In this document: in pieces, positions 1 to 6,182 of the stretch
Numbering within the stretch: position 1 is the first letter of the stretch
How the letters are laid out: each line of letters begins with the position of its first letter
Assembly: GCA_946481445.1 (NCBI GenBank)
Contig: CAMLOA010000136.1
Location: forward strand, 1 to 6,182
Length of the DNA stretch: 6,182 bases
Reading direction: 5' to 3'
Origin: an uncultured Devosia sp.
Lineage (GTDB): Bacteria > Pseudomonadota > Alphaproteobacteria > Rhizobiales > Devosiaceae
Notes under the pieces: generated by a model
The model's input: only the letters and a program-made list of their open reading frames with translations
Told to the model about the DNA's origin: nothing
Database searches by the model: none
Program-made: the position numbers and the translations under genes

Positions 1-2
1 GT

Positions 3-1475
3 GCCGGCATCGTCATGGCCGACGTGCTGGTGCATGGAGATGACCTGTTCGGTAGTGGCGTCAACCTGGCCGTCCGGGTTCAGGGCCTGTCCCCGCCGGG
101 CGGCATGGCCGTCTCGAAGTGGATGTACGAATATCTGGGCGATCGCTCCGGGCTGACCTTCACCGATATCGGTCCGTCCATCCTCAAGAACATACCCCGC
201 ACCGTCCACATCTACATCTGGCATCCCAGCGGCCGGGCCAAGCCGGTGGCCAAGCCGGAAGAGCCAACGATCGTGCCGCCCTCCAGCCGGCCGTCGGTGG
301 TGGTGCTGCCGTTCGACAACATGTCGGGCGAGGCCGACCAGGCCTATTTCGCGGACGCCGTGGTCGAGGAGATCACGGCCACGCTGGCGCGGATCAAGGA
401 TTTCTTCGTGATCGCCCGCAACTCCGCATTTGCCTACAAGGGCCGGTCGCTGGACGTGCGCCAGGTCGGCCGCGAACTGGGTGTCCGCTACGTGGTGGAG
501 GGCAGCGTCCGCCGGGTCGGCGAGCGGGTTCGCATCACGGCGCAGCTGGTTGAAACTGATAGCGGCAACCACATCTGGTCGGAAAAGGTCAATGGCACGG
601 TCGACGAACTGTTCGACCTGCAGGACCGCATGGCGGCTCTGGTGGCAAGCGCCATCCAACCGTCGATCCGGCAGGCCGAGATCGACCGCGCGCTGTCCAA
701 GCGTCCCGACACCCTGGCCGCCTATGACCTGGTCATGCGGGCCATGCCGCAATTGTGGGCCCACCAGCCCGACTCCAACCGGGAAGCCATCGAGCTGCTC
801 GGGCAGGCGCTGGAACTCGAGCCCGGTTACGGACTGGCCGCTGCGCTGGCCGGTTGGGCGCATGGCCAGCAGATCGCCTATAACTGGACGGACGACATCG
901 AGGGCGAGCGACGCGCCGCCCGCGAGATGATCGAACTGGGCGCGACATCCGTCAGCGGCAATCCGACCGCCATGACGGCCTTGGCCTCAGCCATGATGCA
1001 GACCGGCGGCGATGTGGCGCAGGCCAAGGGCCTGGCCGAGCGGGCGCTTGCCATCGATCCCAATCACGCCTGGGCCTGGCTGCGCAAGGCGTTCGGCCTG
1101 GTCTATCTCGGCCAGCCCGACGAGGGTCTCAAGGCGTTCGAAGCCTCGCTGCGCCTCAGCCCTCTCGACCCGTTCGCCTTCAACATGATCCTGGGCATGG
1201 GCCTGGCTCATTTTTCGGCCAACCGGCCCGACCAGGCCGTTGCCTTCGCCACGCAGGCGCTTGCGGAGCGGCCCGGGCTGACCTGGCCATTCCGGGACCT
1301 GGCTTGCTACTATGCGACGCTGGGCGATCTTACCGCTGCCCGCGCGGCCCTCGACAAGTTCCGCGCCGGTCGCCCCGGCCTGGGCCTTGCCGACATTCGC
1401 AACAGCCTGCGCTTCATGAACGAGACGCTGCTGGGCAGTTACATGGCTGGACTGGCAAAGGTCTGGCCGGATTGA
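3..1475 (+). CDS. Class III adenylate cyclase with TolB-like and TPR regions (5' end off window)
   Basis: This is a C-terminal fragment of 490 residues; the frame is open to the left edge, so the ATG at 15 is internal. Residues 1 to about 72 are the end of a class III nucleotide cyclase domain, the enzyme that makes cAMP from ATP. Asp14 sits seven residues before Asn21, matching the adenine-selecting Asp of this class, and Asn21 with Arg25 form the N-x-x-x-R pair that stabilises the transition state. A proline-rich linker follows. Residues 96 to about 205 resemble the TolB/FlgO-like N-terminal domain (VVVLPFDNMSG, then VEGSVRR and HIWSEK). From about 260 to 460 there are helical TPR-like repeats, for example AERALAIDPN and ASLRLSPLDP. 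No membrane helix is visible, so a cytoplasmic sensor-cyclase is inferred. The metal-binding Asp residues lie in the missing part, so activity cannot be judged fully. This architecture is common in Rhizobiales. The input signal is unknown. Confidence 0.9.
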   Translation, partial: AGIVMADVLVHGDDLFGSGVNLAVRVQGLSPPGGMAVSKWMYEYLGDRSGLTFTDIGPSILKNIPRTVHIYIWHPSGRAKPVAKPEEPTIVPPSSRPSVVVLPFDNMSGEADQAYFADAVVEEITATLARIKDFFVIARNSAFAYKGRSLDVRQVGRELGVRYVVEGSVRRVGERVRITAQLVETDSGNHIWSEKVNGTVDELFDLQDRMAALVASAIQPSIRQAEIDRALSKRPDTLAAYDLVMRAMPQLWAHQPDSNREAIELLGQALELEPGYGLAAALAGWAHGQQIAYNWTDDIEGERRAAREMIELGATSVSGNPTAMTALASAMMQTGGDVAQAKGLAERALAIDPNHAWAWLRKAFGLVYLGQPDEGLKAFEASLRLSPLDPFAFNMILGMGLAHFSANRPDQAVAFATQALAERPGLTWPFRDLACYYATLGDLTAARAALDKFRAGRPGLGLADIRNSLRFMNETLLGSYMAGLAKVWPD

Positions 1476-1535
1476 GGCAGTGGCCAGCCTGCCGATCCAC
1501 TCCCCTGGCGCTCCGCGCCGACCCCGCGGAAACTC
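1476..1535. other. Intergenic gap with small GC-rich hairpin, no clear terminator or promoter
   Basis: These 60 bases separate the cyclase gene from the HAD-like gene. GGCGC at 1507-1511 pairs with GCGCC at 1515-1519 around a 3-base loop, but no T run follows, so it is not a convincing intrinsic terminator. No confident -35/-10 pair is visible. The downstream ATG has only a weak purine-rich stretch, GGAAA at 1528-1532. Whether the HAD gene is read from its own promoter or from the cyclase transcript cannot be decided from the sequence. Confidence 0.4.
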
Positions 1536-2792
1536 ATGACCACCAGCCCATCCCCGTCCAGACCCGTCGCCATCTCAGCCGCAGACATCGCCTTGGCGCG
1601 CCGCCTGGCGCCCATTCTGCGCATGGCCGACAACGAGCCCTTCCTGCCCAGCCGGCTCGGCGTGACCGTGTTCCAGCAGCCGGGCCGCTCTCCTTCCGCG
1701 CCACTCGATATCACCTTCGCGCCGGGCGCCAGCCGGGTGATCGAATATGCCATCTGGTGGGATTGGGATATCCAGCACCTTTATGAGCTCGAGCACATAT
1801 GGCTGCACCTGGACTCCGATGACAGCGTCGTCGCGGTCGAGGCCAGCAGCCATGGCGGCAAGCACGCCATGCTGGTCGACGGGACCTTGCCGCTCGAACA
1901 CGGCCGGATCACCCTGTTTTCGGCGCCGGGGAAGCATGCCCTTTCTGCCGATGCTGCCGGGCAGGCCCGCATCTGGGCGGCAACGGTTCTGGCCTGTGGC
2001 GATCTCGCCGGTCGCGATGCGATCCTGGTCAACGACATGTTCGCGGCCGCGCTGTCCGGACTGACAGCGGCGGACCACCGCGCCGTCAAGCGCCACCTGC
2101 AGGCACAGGCCTTCGCGCCTTCCCGCCGCTTCGAGCAGCGCGTCGATCTGGCGGCGTTCGACCTGGTGGGCTGGAGCGAGCTGGCGGCCTGGATACCGGG
2201 GCGCGTACGGGCCGTGCTGGCCGAAGTGCGCGCCCGCCAGCCGCTACTCAAGGCCGTGCTGCTCGACAGCGGCGATACGCTGGTGGACGAAGGCACCGAA
2301 GTGCACGATGCCGAAGGCTATGTCGTGGAGGCCAGTCTCATCCCCGGCGCGCTCGAAATGATCGAAGCCCTGGCTGCCGAAGGGTACCGCCTGGCCCTGG
2401 TTGCCGATGGCCGGGTGCGCAGCTTTGAAACCGTGCTGGGCGGGCACGGCATCCACCCGCATTTCGAGGTGAAGGTGATCTCGGAAACCGAAGGCTGCGA
2501 GAAGCCGGACCGGCGCATGTTCGAGCGCGCCCTCGCAGCGCTGGGCCTTGGCGCAGCTGACGCCCAGGCGGTCGTCATGGTGGGCAATCACCTCGAGCGC
2601 GATATCGGCGGCGCCAACCGGCTCGGCATCATCAGCATCTGGCAGAGCTGGTCGCATCGGCGCAGCCGCGTCCCCGCCCATGCCCTTGAGGTGCCGCGCT
2701 ACACGATCGATACGCCTGGCCAGTTGCCCGGACTTCTGGCCGAGATCGAGCGGCTGATGGCGCGGCACCAGCGCAATCCTGCGCTTCGCTGA
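1536..2792 (+). CDS. Two-domain protein: NPP1/Vps62-like N-terminal region and atypical HAD-like hydrolase domain
   Basis: The protein has 418 residues and no signal peptide. The C-terminal half (about 238-410) has HAD-fold order: motif I LLDSGDTLV with nucleophile Asp244, motif II LALVADG, Lys323 in CEKPDRRMF, and motif IV MVGNHLERDIGGA with Asp356. Three usual catalytic positions differ: Gly246 at the acid/base Asp (D+2), Ala290 for motif II Ser/Thr, and Asn351 in the GD pair. Classical phosphomonoesterase activity is therefore doubtful. The N-terminal half (about 18-136) has ARRLAPILRM..EPFLPSR, YAIWWDWD, HLYELEH, ASSHGG and SAPGKHAL. In order and spacing these resemble NPP1/NLP and Vps62-like domains; this comparison is from memory and is an inference. 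Residues 140-235 look mainly helical. The start at 1536 is preferred because the conserved-looking part begins before the next Met (Met30). The gene is probably cotranscribed with the oxidoreductase 17 bases downstream. Substrate and pathway are unknown. Confidence 0.82.
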   Translation: MTTSPSPSRPVAISAADIALARRLAPILRMADNEPFLPSRLGVTVFQQPGRSPSAPLDITFAPGASRVIEYAIWWDWDIQHLYELEHIWLHLDSDDSVVAVEASSHGGKHAMLVDGTLPLEHGRITLFSAPGKHALSADAAGQARIWAATVLACGDLAGRDAILVNDMFAAALSGLTAADHRAVKRHLQAQAFAPSRRFEQRVDLAAFDLVGWSELAAWIPGRVRAVLAEVRARQPLLKAVLLDSGDTLVDEGTEVHDAEGYVVEASLIPGALEMIEALAAEGYRLALVADGRVRSFETVLGGHGIHPHFEVKVISETEGCEKPDRRMFERALAALGLGAADAQAVVMVGNHLERDIGGANRLGIISIWQSWSHRRSRVPAHALEVPRYTIDTPGQLPGLLAEIERLMARHQRNPALR

Positions 2793-2800
2793 CGGAGATT

Positions 2801-2806
2801 GGAGGA
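2801..2806 (+). promoter_or_regulatory. Strong Shine-Dalgarno for the Gfo/Idh/MocA gene
   Basis: GGAGGA lies just upstream of the ATG at 2810, inside the 17-base gap after the HAD-like gene's stop. It supports that ATG as the start. It also suggests the second gene is translated more efficiently than the first, whose ribosome binding site is weak. Confidence 0.8.
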
Positions 2807-2809
2807 AGC

Positions 2810-3805
2810 ATGCTACGTCTGGGTGTGATCGGCGCGGGCCTCAAGGCGGCGGACTACGCCCGTTCATGGGCGGGCCTGCCGGGCGTCAGCATCGAGGCCA
2901 TTGCCGAAGTCAGCGCGGCCTCGCGCGATCGGTTCAGCCGGACCTGCCTGGATGCCGGCGCGCCATCTCCGCGCGCGTATGAAACGGCCGATGCCCTGCT
3001 CGCCAGCGAGGCCGGCCGGCTTGACGCCGTCTATGTGTCCACGCCCCACGCGTTCCATGCCGAGAACGCGCTGGCCGTGCTGCGCGCCGGCCTGGATCTG
3101 CTGCTCGAAAAGCCGATGGTCACCACGGTGCCTGAGGCCATCGCGCTCGAGGCCGAACAGGCGCGCAGCGGCCGGACCGTCGTCATCGCCTTTCAGGGCG
3201 CCCTGTCCCCGCTGGTGCACGATACCCGGCTGCGGGCGCAGGCCGGTGAATTCGGGGCGCTGGTCAGCGTCTCGGCCACGATCTGGGAAGGCTGGAAGGA
3301 TCGGTATGCCGGAGGCTGGAAGCAGGTGCCCGCAGTGTCCGGCGGTGGCTTCATGTTCGACACCGGGGCGCACATGATGAACACGGTCTGCGTGCTGGCA
3401 GACAGCAATTTCGCGCGCCTGTCGGCCTATATGGACAATCGAGGCCTGGCCGTGGACCTGGCAACAGCCGTGGCCGGCCGGCTGGAGAATGGTGCCGTGG
3501 TGACGCTCAATGCGGCCGGCGAAGGCCCCGAAGGCTGTGCCTCCAGTCTGACCTTCTTCTACAGCCGCGCCATCGTGCAGATCGATGCCTGGGGTGCGTG
3601 GCGCCAGATATCGCGGGACGGAACGCCTGGCCCACGCGAGACCCGGGAAACGCGGGCCACGCCGCTGCAGACCTTCCTCACCGTACGCGACGGTGGCATG
3701 GACAACCCCTCAACGGTGGCTGATGGCATTCGCTTCGCGCGACTGTGGGACGCGATCAAGGCCTCGGCCGCCCAGGACGGCATGCCGGTCGACCCACGCG
3801 CCTGA
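2810..3805 (+). CDS. Gfo/Idh/MocA family NAD(P)-dependent oxidoreductase
   Basis: This 331-residue cytoplasmic dehydrogenase has normal length for its family, which oxidises or reduces hydroxyl/keto groups of sugars, inositols and sugar acids with NAD(P). The N-terminal Rossmann fold (1 to about 120) starts with GVIGAGLKAA, a G-x-G-x-x-A variant of the dinucleotide loop. Glu33 at the end of strand 2 (AIAEVS) is acidic, which favours NAD over NADP (inference). LDAVYVSTPH and LLLEKPM follow, with the family EKP at 100-102. The C-terminal domain carries GGGFMFDTGAHMMN. Lys101, Asp184 and His188 correspond to the Lys-Asp-His set of inositol dehydrogenase (Lys97, Asp172, His176 in B. subtilis IolG), so the enzyme looks catalytically intact. 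It follows the HAD-like gene by 17 bases, and the two are probably one operon ending at the hairpin 28 bases downstream. The substrate cannot be read from the sequence. Confidence 0.93.
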   Translation: MLRLGVIGAGLKAADYARSWAGLPGVSIEAIAEVSAASRDRFSRTCLDAGAPSPRAYETADALLASEAGRLDAVYVSTPHAFHAENALAVLRAGLDLLLEKPMVTTVPEAIALEAEQARSGRTVVIAFQGALSPLVHDTRLRAQAGEFGALVSVSATIWEGWKDRYAGGWKQVPAVSGGGFMFDTGAHMMNTVCVLADSNFARLSAYMDNRGLAVDLATAVAGRLENGAVVTLNAAGEGPEGCASSLTFFYSRAIVQIDAWGAWRQISRDGTPGPRETRETRATPLQTFLTVRDGGMDNPSTVADGIRFARLWDAIKASAAQDGMPVDPRA

Positions 3806-3833
3806 AGCCGCCGCCCGCGGTGCCGCAACGGAA

Positions 3834-3860
3834 AACCCCGCCATCGATGATGGCGGGGTT
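3834..3860. terminator. Perfect 11-bp hairpin, probable bidirectional terminator
   Basis: AACCCCGCCAT (3834-3844) pairs exactly with ATGGCGGGGTT (3850-3860) around a 5-base loop, CGATG. It sits between convergent genes, 28 bases after the oxidoreductase stop and 32 bases after the dctP stop. Read on the minus strand, the stem is followed by a run of four T (two of them within the stem) then CC; on the plus strand it is followed by TTCCCTT. The T tract is therefore short and somewhat better for the dctP transcript. Position, strength and symmetry support a shared terminator. Confidence 0.85.
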
Positions 3861-3880
3861 CCCTTGCCGTCTGCCGTACG

Positions 3881-3898
3881 AACTGATCGCGGTCAGTT
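3881..3898. repeat. Short inverted repeat over the dctP stop codon
   Basis: AACTGA (3881-3886) and TCAGTT (3893-3898) are perfect inverted arms around a 6-base spacer; one further T-G wobble pair would shorten the loop to CGCG. The right arm includes the dctP stop codon. It may form a small second hairpin at the mRNA 3' end ahead of the main terminator, or be chance. Confidence 0.4.
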
Positions 3899-4915
3899 GC
3901 TTTCGGCAGCGATTGCGGCCTTGGCAGCCTCGTAGAGCGCCTTGCCGTCGATACCGGCGGCTTCCATGTCGGCGAACCACTGGTCGATCGTGGGCTGCGC
4001 GGCTTCCTGCCAGCGTGCAGTCTCGGCTTCGTCGAGCTGGACGATATTGTTGCCGGCCTGGACGGCGATATTGAGCCCGGTCGCGTCGCCGCTATCCATC
4101 ACCGCGCCGAACTGGCGCGAGACTTCGAGGCCGGAATTGGCGTCGATCACCGCCTTCAGGTCGTCAGGCAGGTTGTTGTAGCTGTCCTGGTTCATGATGA
4201 AGCCGAAGGTCTGGGTGTAGAGACCGTACTGGCTGGTGAAGCCGGTATGGTTCTTGACCAGTTCCGACACGCGCAGCGAGGGAGTCACTTCCCACGGAAT
4301 GGTGGTGGCGTCGATCACACCCTTGGACAGGGCTTCAGTCACCTGAGGCACGGGCATGCCAACCGGCTCGGCGCCGAGCAGGCCGAGCATGCTCGAAATG
4401 ATGCGCGAGCCGCCGCGCACCTTCATGCCCTGCAGGTCTTCGAGCGAGGTGATCGGGTCCTTGGAGTGGAACAGGCCCGGGCCATGGGTGTGCAGCGCCA
4501 GCACCTTGACGCCGGCGAACTCGTCGGCGGCATTGGCCATCACGTAGTTGTAGAACGCGGCCGAGGAATCGGCGGCATTGGTGGTCATGAACGGCAGTTC
4601 GAACACTTCCGACTTGGGGAAGCGGCCCGGCGTATAGCCCAGCACCGTCCAGATGATGTCAACCACGCCGTCCTTGGCCTGGTCGAACAGTTCCGGCGGA
4701 GCGCCACCCAGCTGCATGGCCGGATAGAGCTCGACCTTGATGCGGCCGCCCGATTCTTCCTGCACCTTGGCGGCCCAGGGCTCGATCGCCTGGGCCGGAA
4801 TGGTGGCCTGGGCGGGCAGCATCTGGTGGATGCGAAGCGTCACTTCCTGTGCCAGGGCGCTGCCCGACAGGGCGAGTGCCGCCACCGCACCAATGAGCCA
4901 TGATTTGGTCTTCAT
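3893..4915 (-). CDS. dctP: TRAP transporter periplasmic solute-binding protein (DctP family)
   Basis: This 340-residue protein should capture an organic acid in the periplasm and deliver it to the DctQM membrane unit. A Sec signal peptide is clear: KTK, a hydrophobic core at about 6-18, and ALA before a likely cut between residues 22 and 23. The mature part has the DctP fold hallmarks: YPAMQLGGAPPELFD (64-78), GVVDIIWT (83-90), FELPFM (105-110) and LQGMKVRGG (161-169). Arg167 aligns with the family Arg that holds the ligand carboxylate (Arg147 in SiaP). The segment usually ending ENP reads IDATTIPWEV (201-210), which places it in a different specificity subgroup from sialate or classical C4-dicarboxylate binders. 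The ligand is not identifiable here. The start at 4915 has a strong ribosome binding site and is fixed by the signal peptide. It is the last gene of the TRAP operon, downstream of dctM. Confidence 0.95.
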   Translation of the reverse strand: MKTKSWLIGAVAALALSGSALAQEVTLRIHQMLPAQATIPAQAIEPWAAKVQEESGGRIKVELYPAMQLGGAPPELFDQAKDGVVDIIWTVLGYTPGRFPKSEVFELPFMTTNAADSSAAFYNYVMANAADEFAGVKVLALHTHGPGLFHSKDPITSLEDLQGMKVRGGSRIISSMLGLLGAEPVGMPVPQVTEALSKGVIDATTIPWEVTPSLRVSELVKNHTGFTSQYGLYTQTFGFIMNQDSYNNLPDDLKAVIDANSGLEVSRQFGAVMDSGDATGLNIAVQAGNNIVQLDEAETARWQEAAQPTIDQWFADMEAAGIDGKALYEAAKAAIAAESN

Positions 4916-5002
4916 CTGAGATCCTCCCGTAAAGTGGCCTGTTGGCCATTGAGTATCCGTCTGCGGTCGCTCCCCCGAGCCACCCCCTGACGGGCCGAAA
5001 TG
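4916..5002 (-). promoter_or_regulatory. dctM-dctP spacer with dctP Shine-Dalgarno and a small stem-loop
   Basis: The 87-base gap between the dctM stop and the dctP start carries GGGAGG (minus strand, 4928 to 4923) seven bases before the dctP ATG, an excellent ribosome binding site. Slightly upstream is a 5-bp stem, TGGCC/GGCCA, at 4935-4948 with a 4-base loop. The gap is long for genes of one transport operon. It could hold an extra promoter or an mRNA-stabilising element raising the binding protein above the permease, but no promoter boxes are convincing. Confidence 0.55.
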
Positions 5003-6182
5003 CTAGTAAAGCAGCCACACCAGCCAAAGCGTGATGGGCGGGAACGCGACCAGAATGGCCGTGCGGACGATATCGCTGGCCACGAAGGGCCATACACCGC
5101 GATAAGTTTCGGAAAGTCGCGTCGAAGGCGACATGGAATTGATGATGAACAGGTTCATCCCCACTGGCGGCGTGATCAGGCCCACCTCCACCACGATCAG
5201 CACGATGATGCCGAACCAGATGCCAAACTCGTCGGGCGTTAGCCCGAAATCGAGCACGGACATCATCGGATAGACGATCGGCACGGTCAGCAGGATCATC
5301 GACAGCGAGTCCATCACGCAGCCCATGATGAGATAGAAGATCAACACCAGCACCATGACAAGCCAGGGGTTGAAGCCCTGCTCGCCCACCCAGGCGGCCA
5401 TGACCTGGGGCACCTGGGACAGCGCCAGGAAGCTGTTGAGCGCCGCCGCCCCCAGCACGATCAGGAAGATCATGGCAGTGGAGCCGGCAGTCGACAGGCA
5501 CGCTTCGGCGATGCTCTTGCGGTCCAGGCTGCGCGCTGCCAGCGCGATGATGAATGTGCCGGCCGCGCCGATGGCCGCCGCCTCGGTGGGCGTGAACACC
5601 CCGGTATAGATGCCGCCGATGACCAGCACGAATACGGCAAGCACAGGCCAGGTCTTGGCCAGTTCGCGGAAACGGGCGGCATAGGGCATCCGCTCGCGCA
5701 GACCGCCGGACCCCGGTTTCACCCGCACGTAGATGGCAATGACGATGACGTAACCGATCGCGGCCAGGATGCCGGGGACAAACGCCCCCATGAACAGCTT
5801 GGCGATGTTCTGCTCGGTCAGCACCGCAAAGATGACGAGGATGATCGACGGGGGAATGAGAATGCCCAGAGTCCCGCCCGCTGCGACAGTGCCGGTCGCC
5901 AGCGCGCCCGAATAACCGTATTTCTTGAGCTCGGGCAGGGCCACCTGCCCCATCGTGGCCGCTGTGGCCAGCGAGGAACCGCAAATGGCGCCAAAGCCGG
6001 CGCTGGCACCGATGGCGGCCATGGCCACGCCGCCCTTCTTGTGCCCCAGCCAGGCCGCCGCGGCGTTGAACAGGCCTGCCGAGAGGCCGCCAAGCGTGGC
6101 GAACTGGCCCATCAGCAGGAAGAGCGGCACCACCGACAGCGAATAGGATGCATAGGTGGAATAGGTGAGGTTCTTGAACTGG
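5003..6182 (-). CDS. dctM: TRAP transporter large permease subunit DctM (5' end off window)
   Basis: This is the membrane transport subunit of a tripartite, sodium-driven TRAP importer. 392 residues are visible against roughly 425-440 for full-length DctM, so about 35-50 N-terminal residues are missing. The frame stays open to the right edge and reads QFKNLTYSTYASYSLSVV before PLFLLMGQFA, a normal DctM interior, so the GTG at 6133 is not the start. About ten to eleven hydrophobic segments alternate with short loops. Family signatures are clear: GAICGSSLATAATMG, LPELKKYGYS, GTLGILIPPS, LFMGAFVPGIL, TGVFTPTEAAAIGA, MGCVMDSLSMIL and near the end LITPPVGMNLF. The protein ends with the hydrophobic LWLVWLLY and a TAG stop. 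dctP follows downstream after 87 bases; dctQ is expected upstream outside the window. Confidence 0.95.
   Translation of the reverse strand, partial: QFKNLTYSTYASYSLSVVPLFLLMGQFATLGGLSAGLFNAAAAWLGHKKGGVAMAAIGASAGFGAICGSSLATAATMGQVALPELKKYGYSGALATGTVAAGGTLGILIPPSIILVIFAVLTEQNIAKLFMGAFVPGILAAIGYVIVIAIYVRVKPGSGGLRERMPYAARFRELAKTWPVLAVFVLVIGGIYTGVFTPTEAAAIGAAGTFIIALAARSLDRKSIAEACLSTAGSTAMIFLIVLGAAALNSFLALSQVPQVMAAWVGEQGFNPWLVMVLVLIFYLIMGCVMDSLSMILLTVPIVYPMMSVLDFGLTPDEFGIWFGIIVLIVVEVGLITPPVGMNLFIINSMSPSTRLSETYRGVWPFVASDIVRTAILVAFPPITLWLVWLLY

Noticed and set aside
15..17. ATG as the start of the cyclase gene
   Set aside because: The frame is open to the left edge and the residues before it (AGIV) continue the cyclase domain; starting here would cut the catalytic domain in two.
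1507..1519. GC-rich 5-bp hairpin as an intrinsic terminator after the cyclase gene
   Set aside because: The stem is short and no T run follows on the plus strand.
3745..4074. Plus-strand open frame crossing the convergent junction
   Set aside because: It overlaps the oxidoreductase end, the terminator hairpin and the antisense of dctP, and has no ribosome binding site or recognisable content.
4247..4903. Plus-strand open frame of 218 codons antisense to dctP
   Set aside because: It mirrors the dctP codons, is rich in Gly, His and Arg, and has no recognisable domain; typical shadow in GC-rich DNA.
4659..5984. Long minus-strand open frame of 441 codons across dctM and the start of dctP
   Set aside because: It is out of frame with two unmistakable genes, reads as Arg/Gly/His-rich low-complexity protein without family motifs, and is explained by the strong GC bias of the real genes.
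6131..6133. GTG as the start of dctM
   Set aside because: Sixteen further in-frame residues up to the window edge look like normal DctM sequence, so the gene begins outside the window.
1..6182. Mobile element, CRISPR array, tRNA or rRNA in the window
   Set aside because: No transposase or integrase motifs, regularly spaced repeats or RNA gene signatures were found on either strand.

Overview
The window is GC-rich, gene-dense DNA with short intergenic gaps. Its gene content is a class III adenylate cyclase fused to TolB-like and TPR regions, a Gfo/Idh/MocA oxidoreductase and a TRAP transporter. This points to a free-living alphaproteobacterium, most likely of the Hyphomicrobiales (a Devosia-like genus would fit). 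The lineage is inferred from protein character and base composition only; no rRNA or other marker gene is present.

Left part, plus strand. Positions 3-1475 hold the C-terminal 490 residues of an adenylate cyclase-type signalling protein whose 5' end lies off the left edge. After a 60-base gap comes a two-gene unit: a 418-residue protein with a C-terminal HAD-like domain (1536-2792), then, 17 bases later and behind a strong ribosome binding site, a Gfo/Idh/MocA NAD(P)-dependent oxidoreductase (2810-3805). The HAD protein is the least ordinary gene. Its HAD motifs are altered at three of the usual catalytic positions. Its N-terminal half carries spaced Asp, His, Glu and Ser-x-His-Gly-Gly signatures that resemble NPP1/NLP (necrosis-inducing-like) and Vps62-like domains, although the protein has no signal peptide.

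Right part, minus strand. A TRAP transporter operon is read toward the centre: the large permease dctM (stop at 5003, 5' end off the right edge), then an 87-base gap, then the periplasmic solute-binding protein dctP (4915 to 3893). The small permease dctQ is not in view and is expected upstream of dctM, beyond the right edge. The two gene sets converge on an 87-base intergenic region containing a perfect 11-bp hairpin at 3834-3860 that probably ends transcription from both sides.

Functional picture. The TRAP system should import an organic acid using the sodium gradient. The oxidoreductase probably acts on a sugar, polyol or sugar acid. The HAD-like partner may process a related metabolite, but nothing in the sequence ties the two sets to one pathway. 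Apart from the HAD fusion protein, the window looks like ordinary metabolic and signalling chromosome. No insertion sequence, phage gene, CRISPR array or RNA gene was seen.
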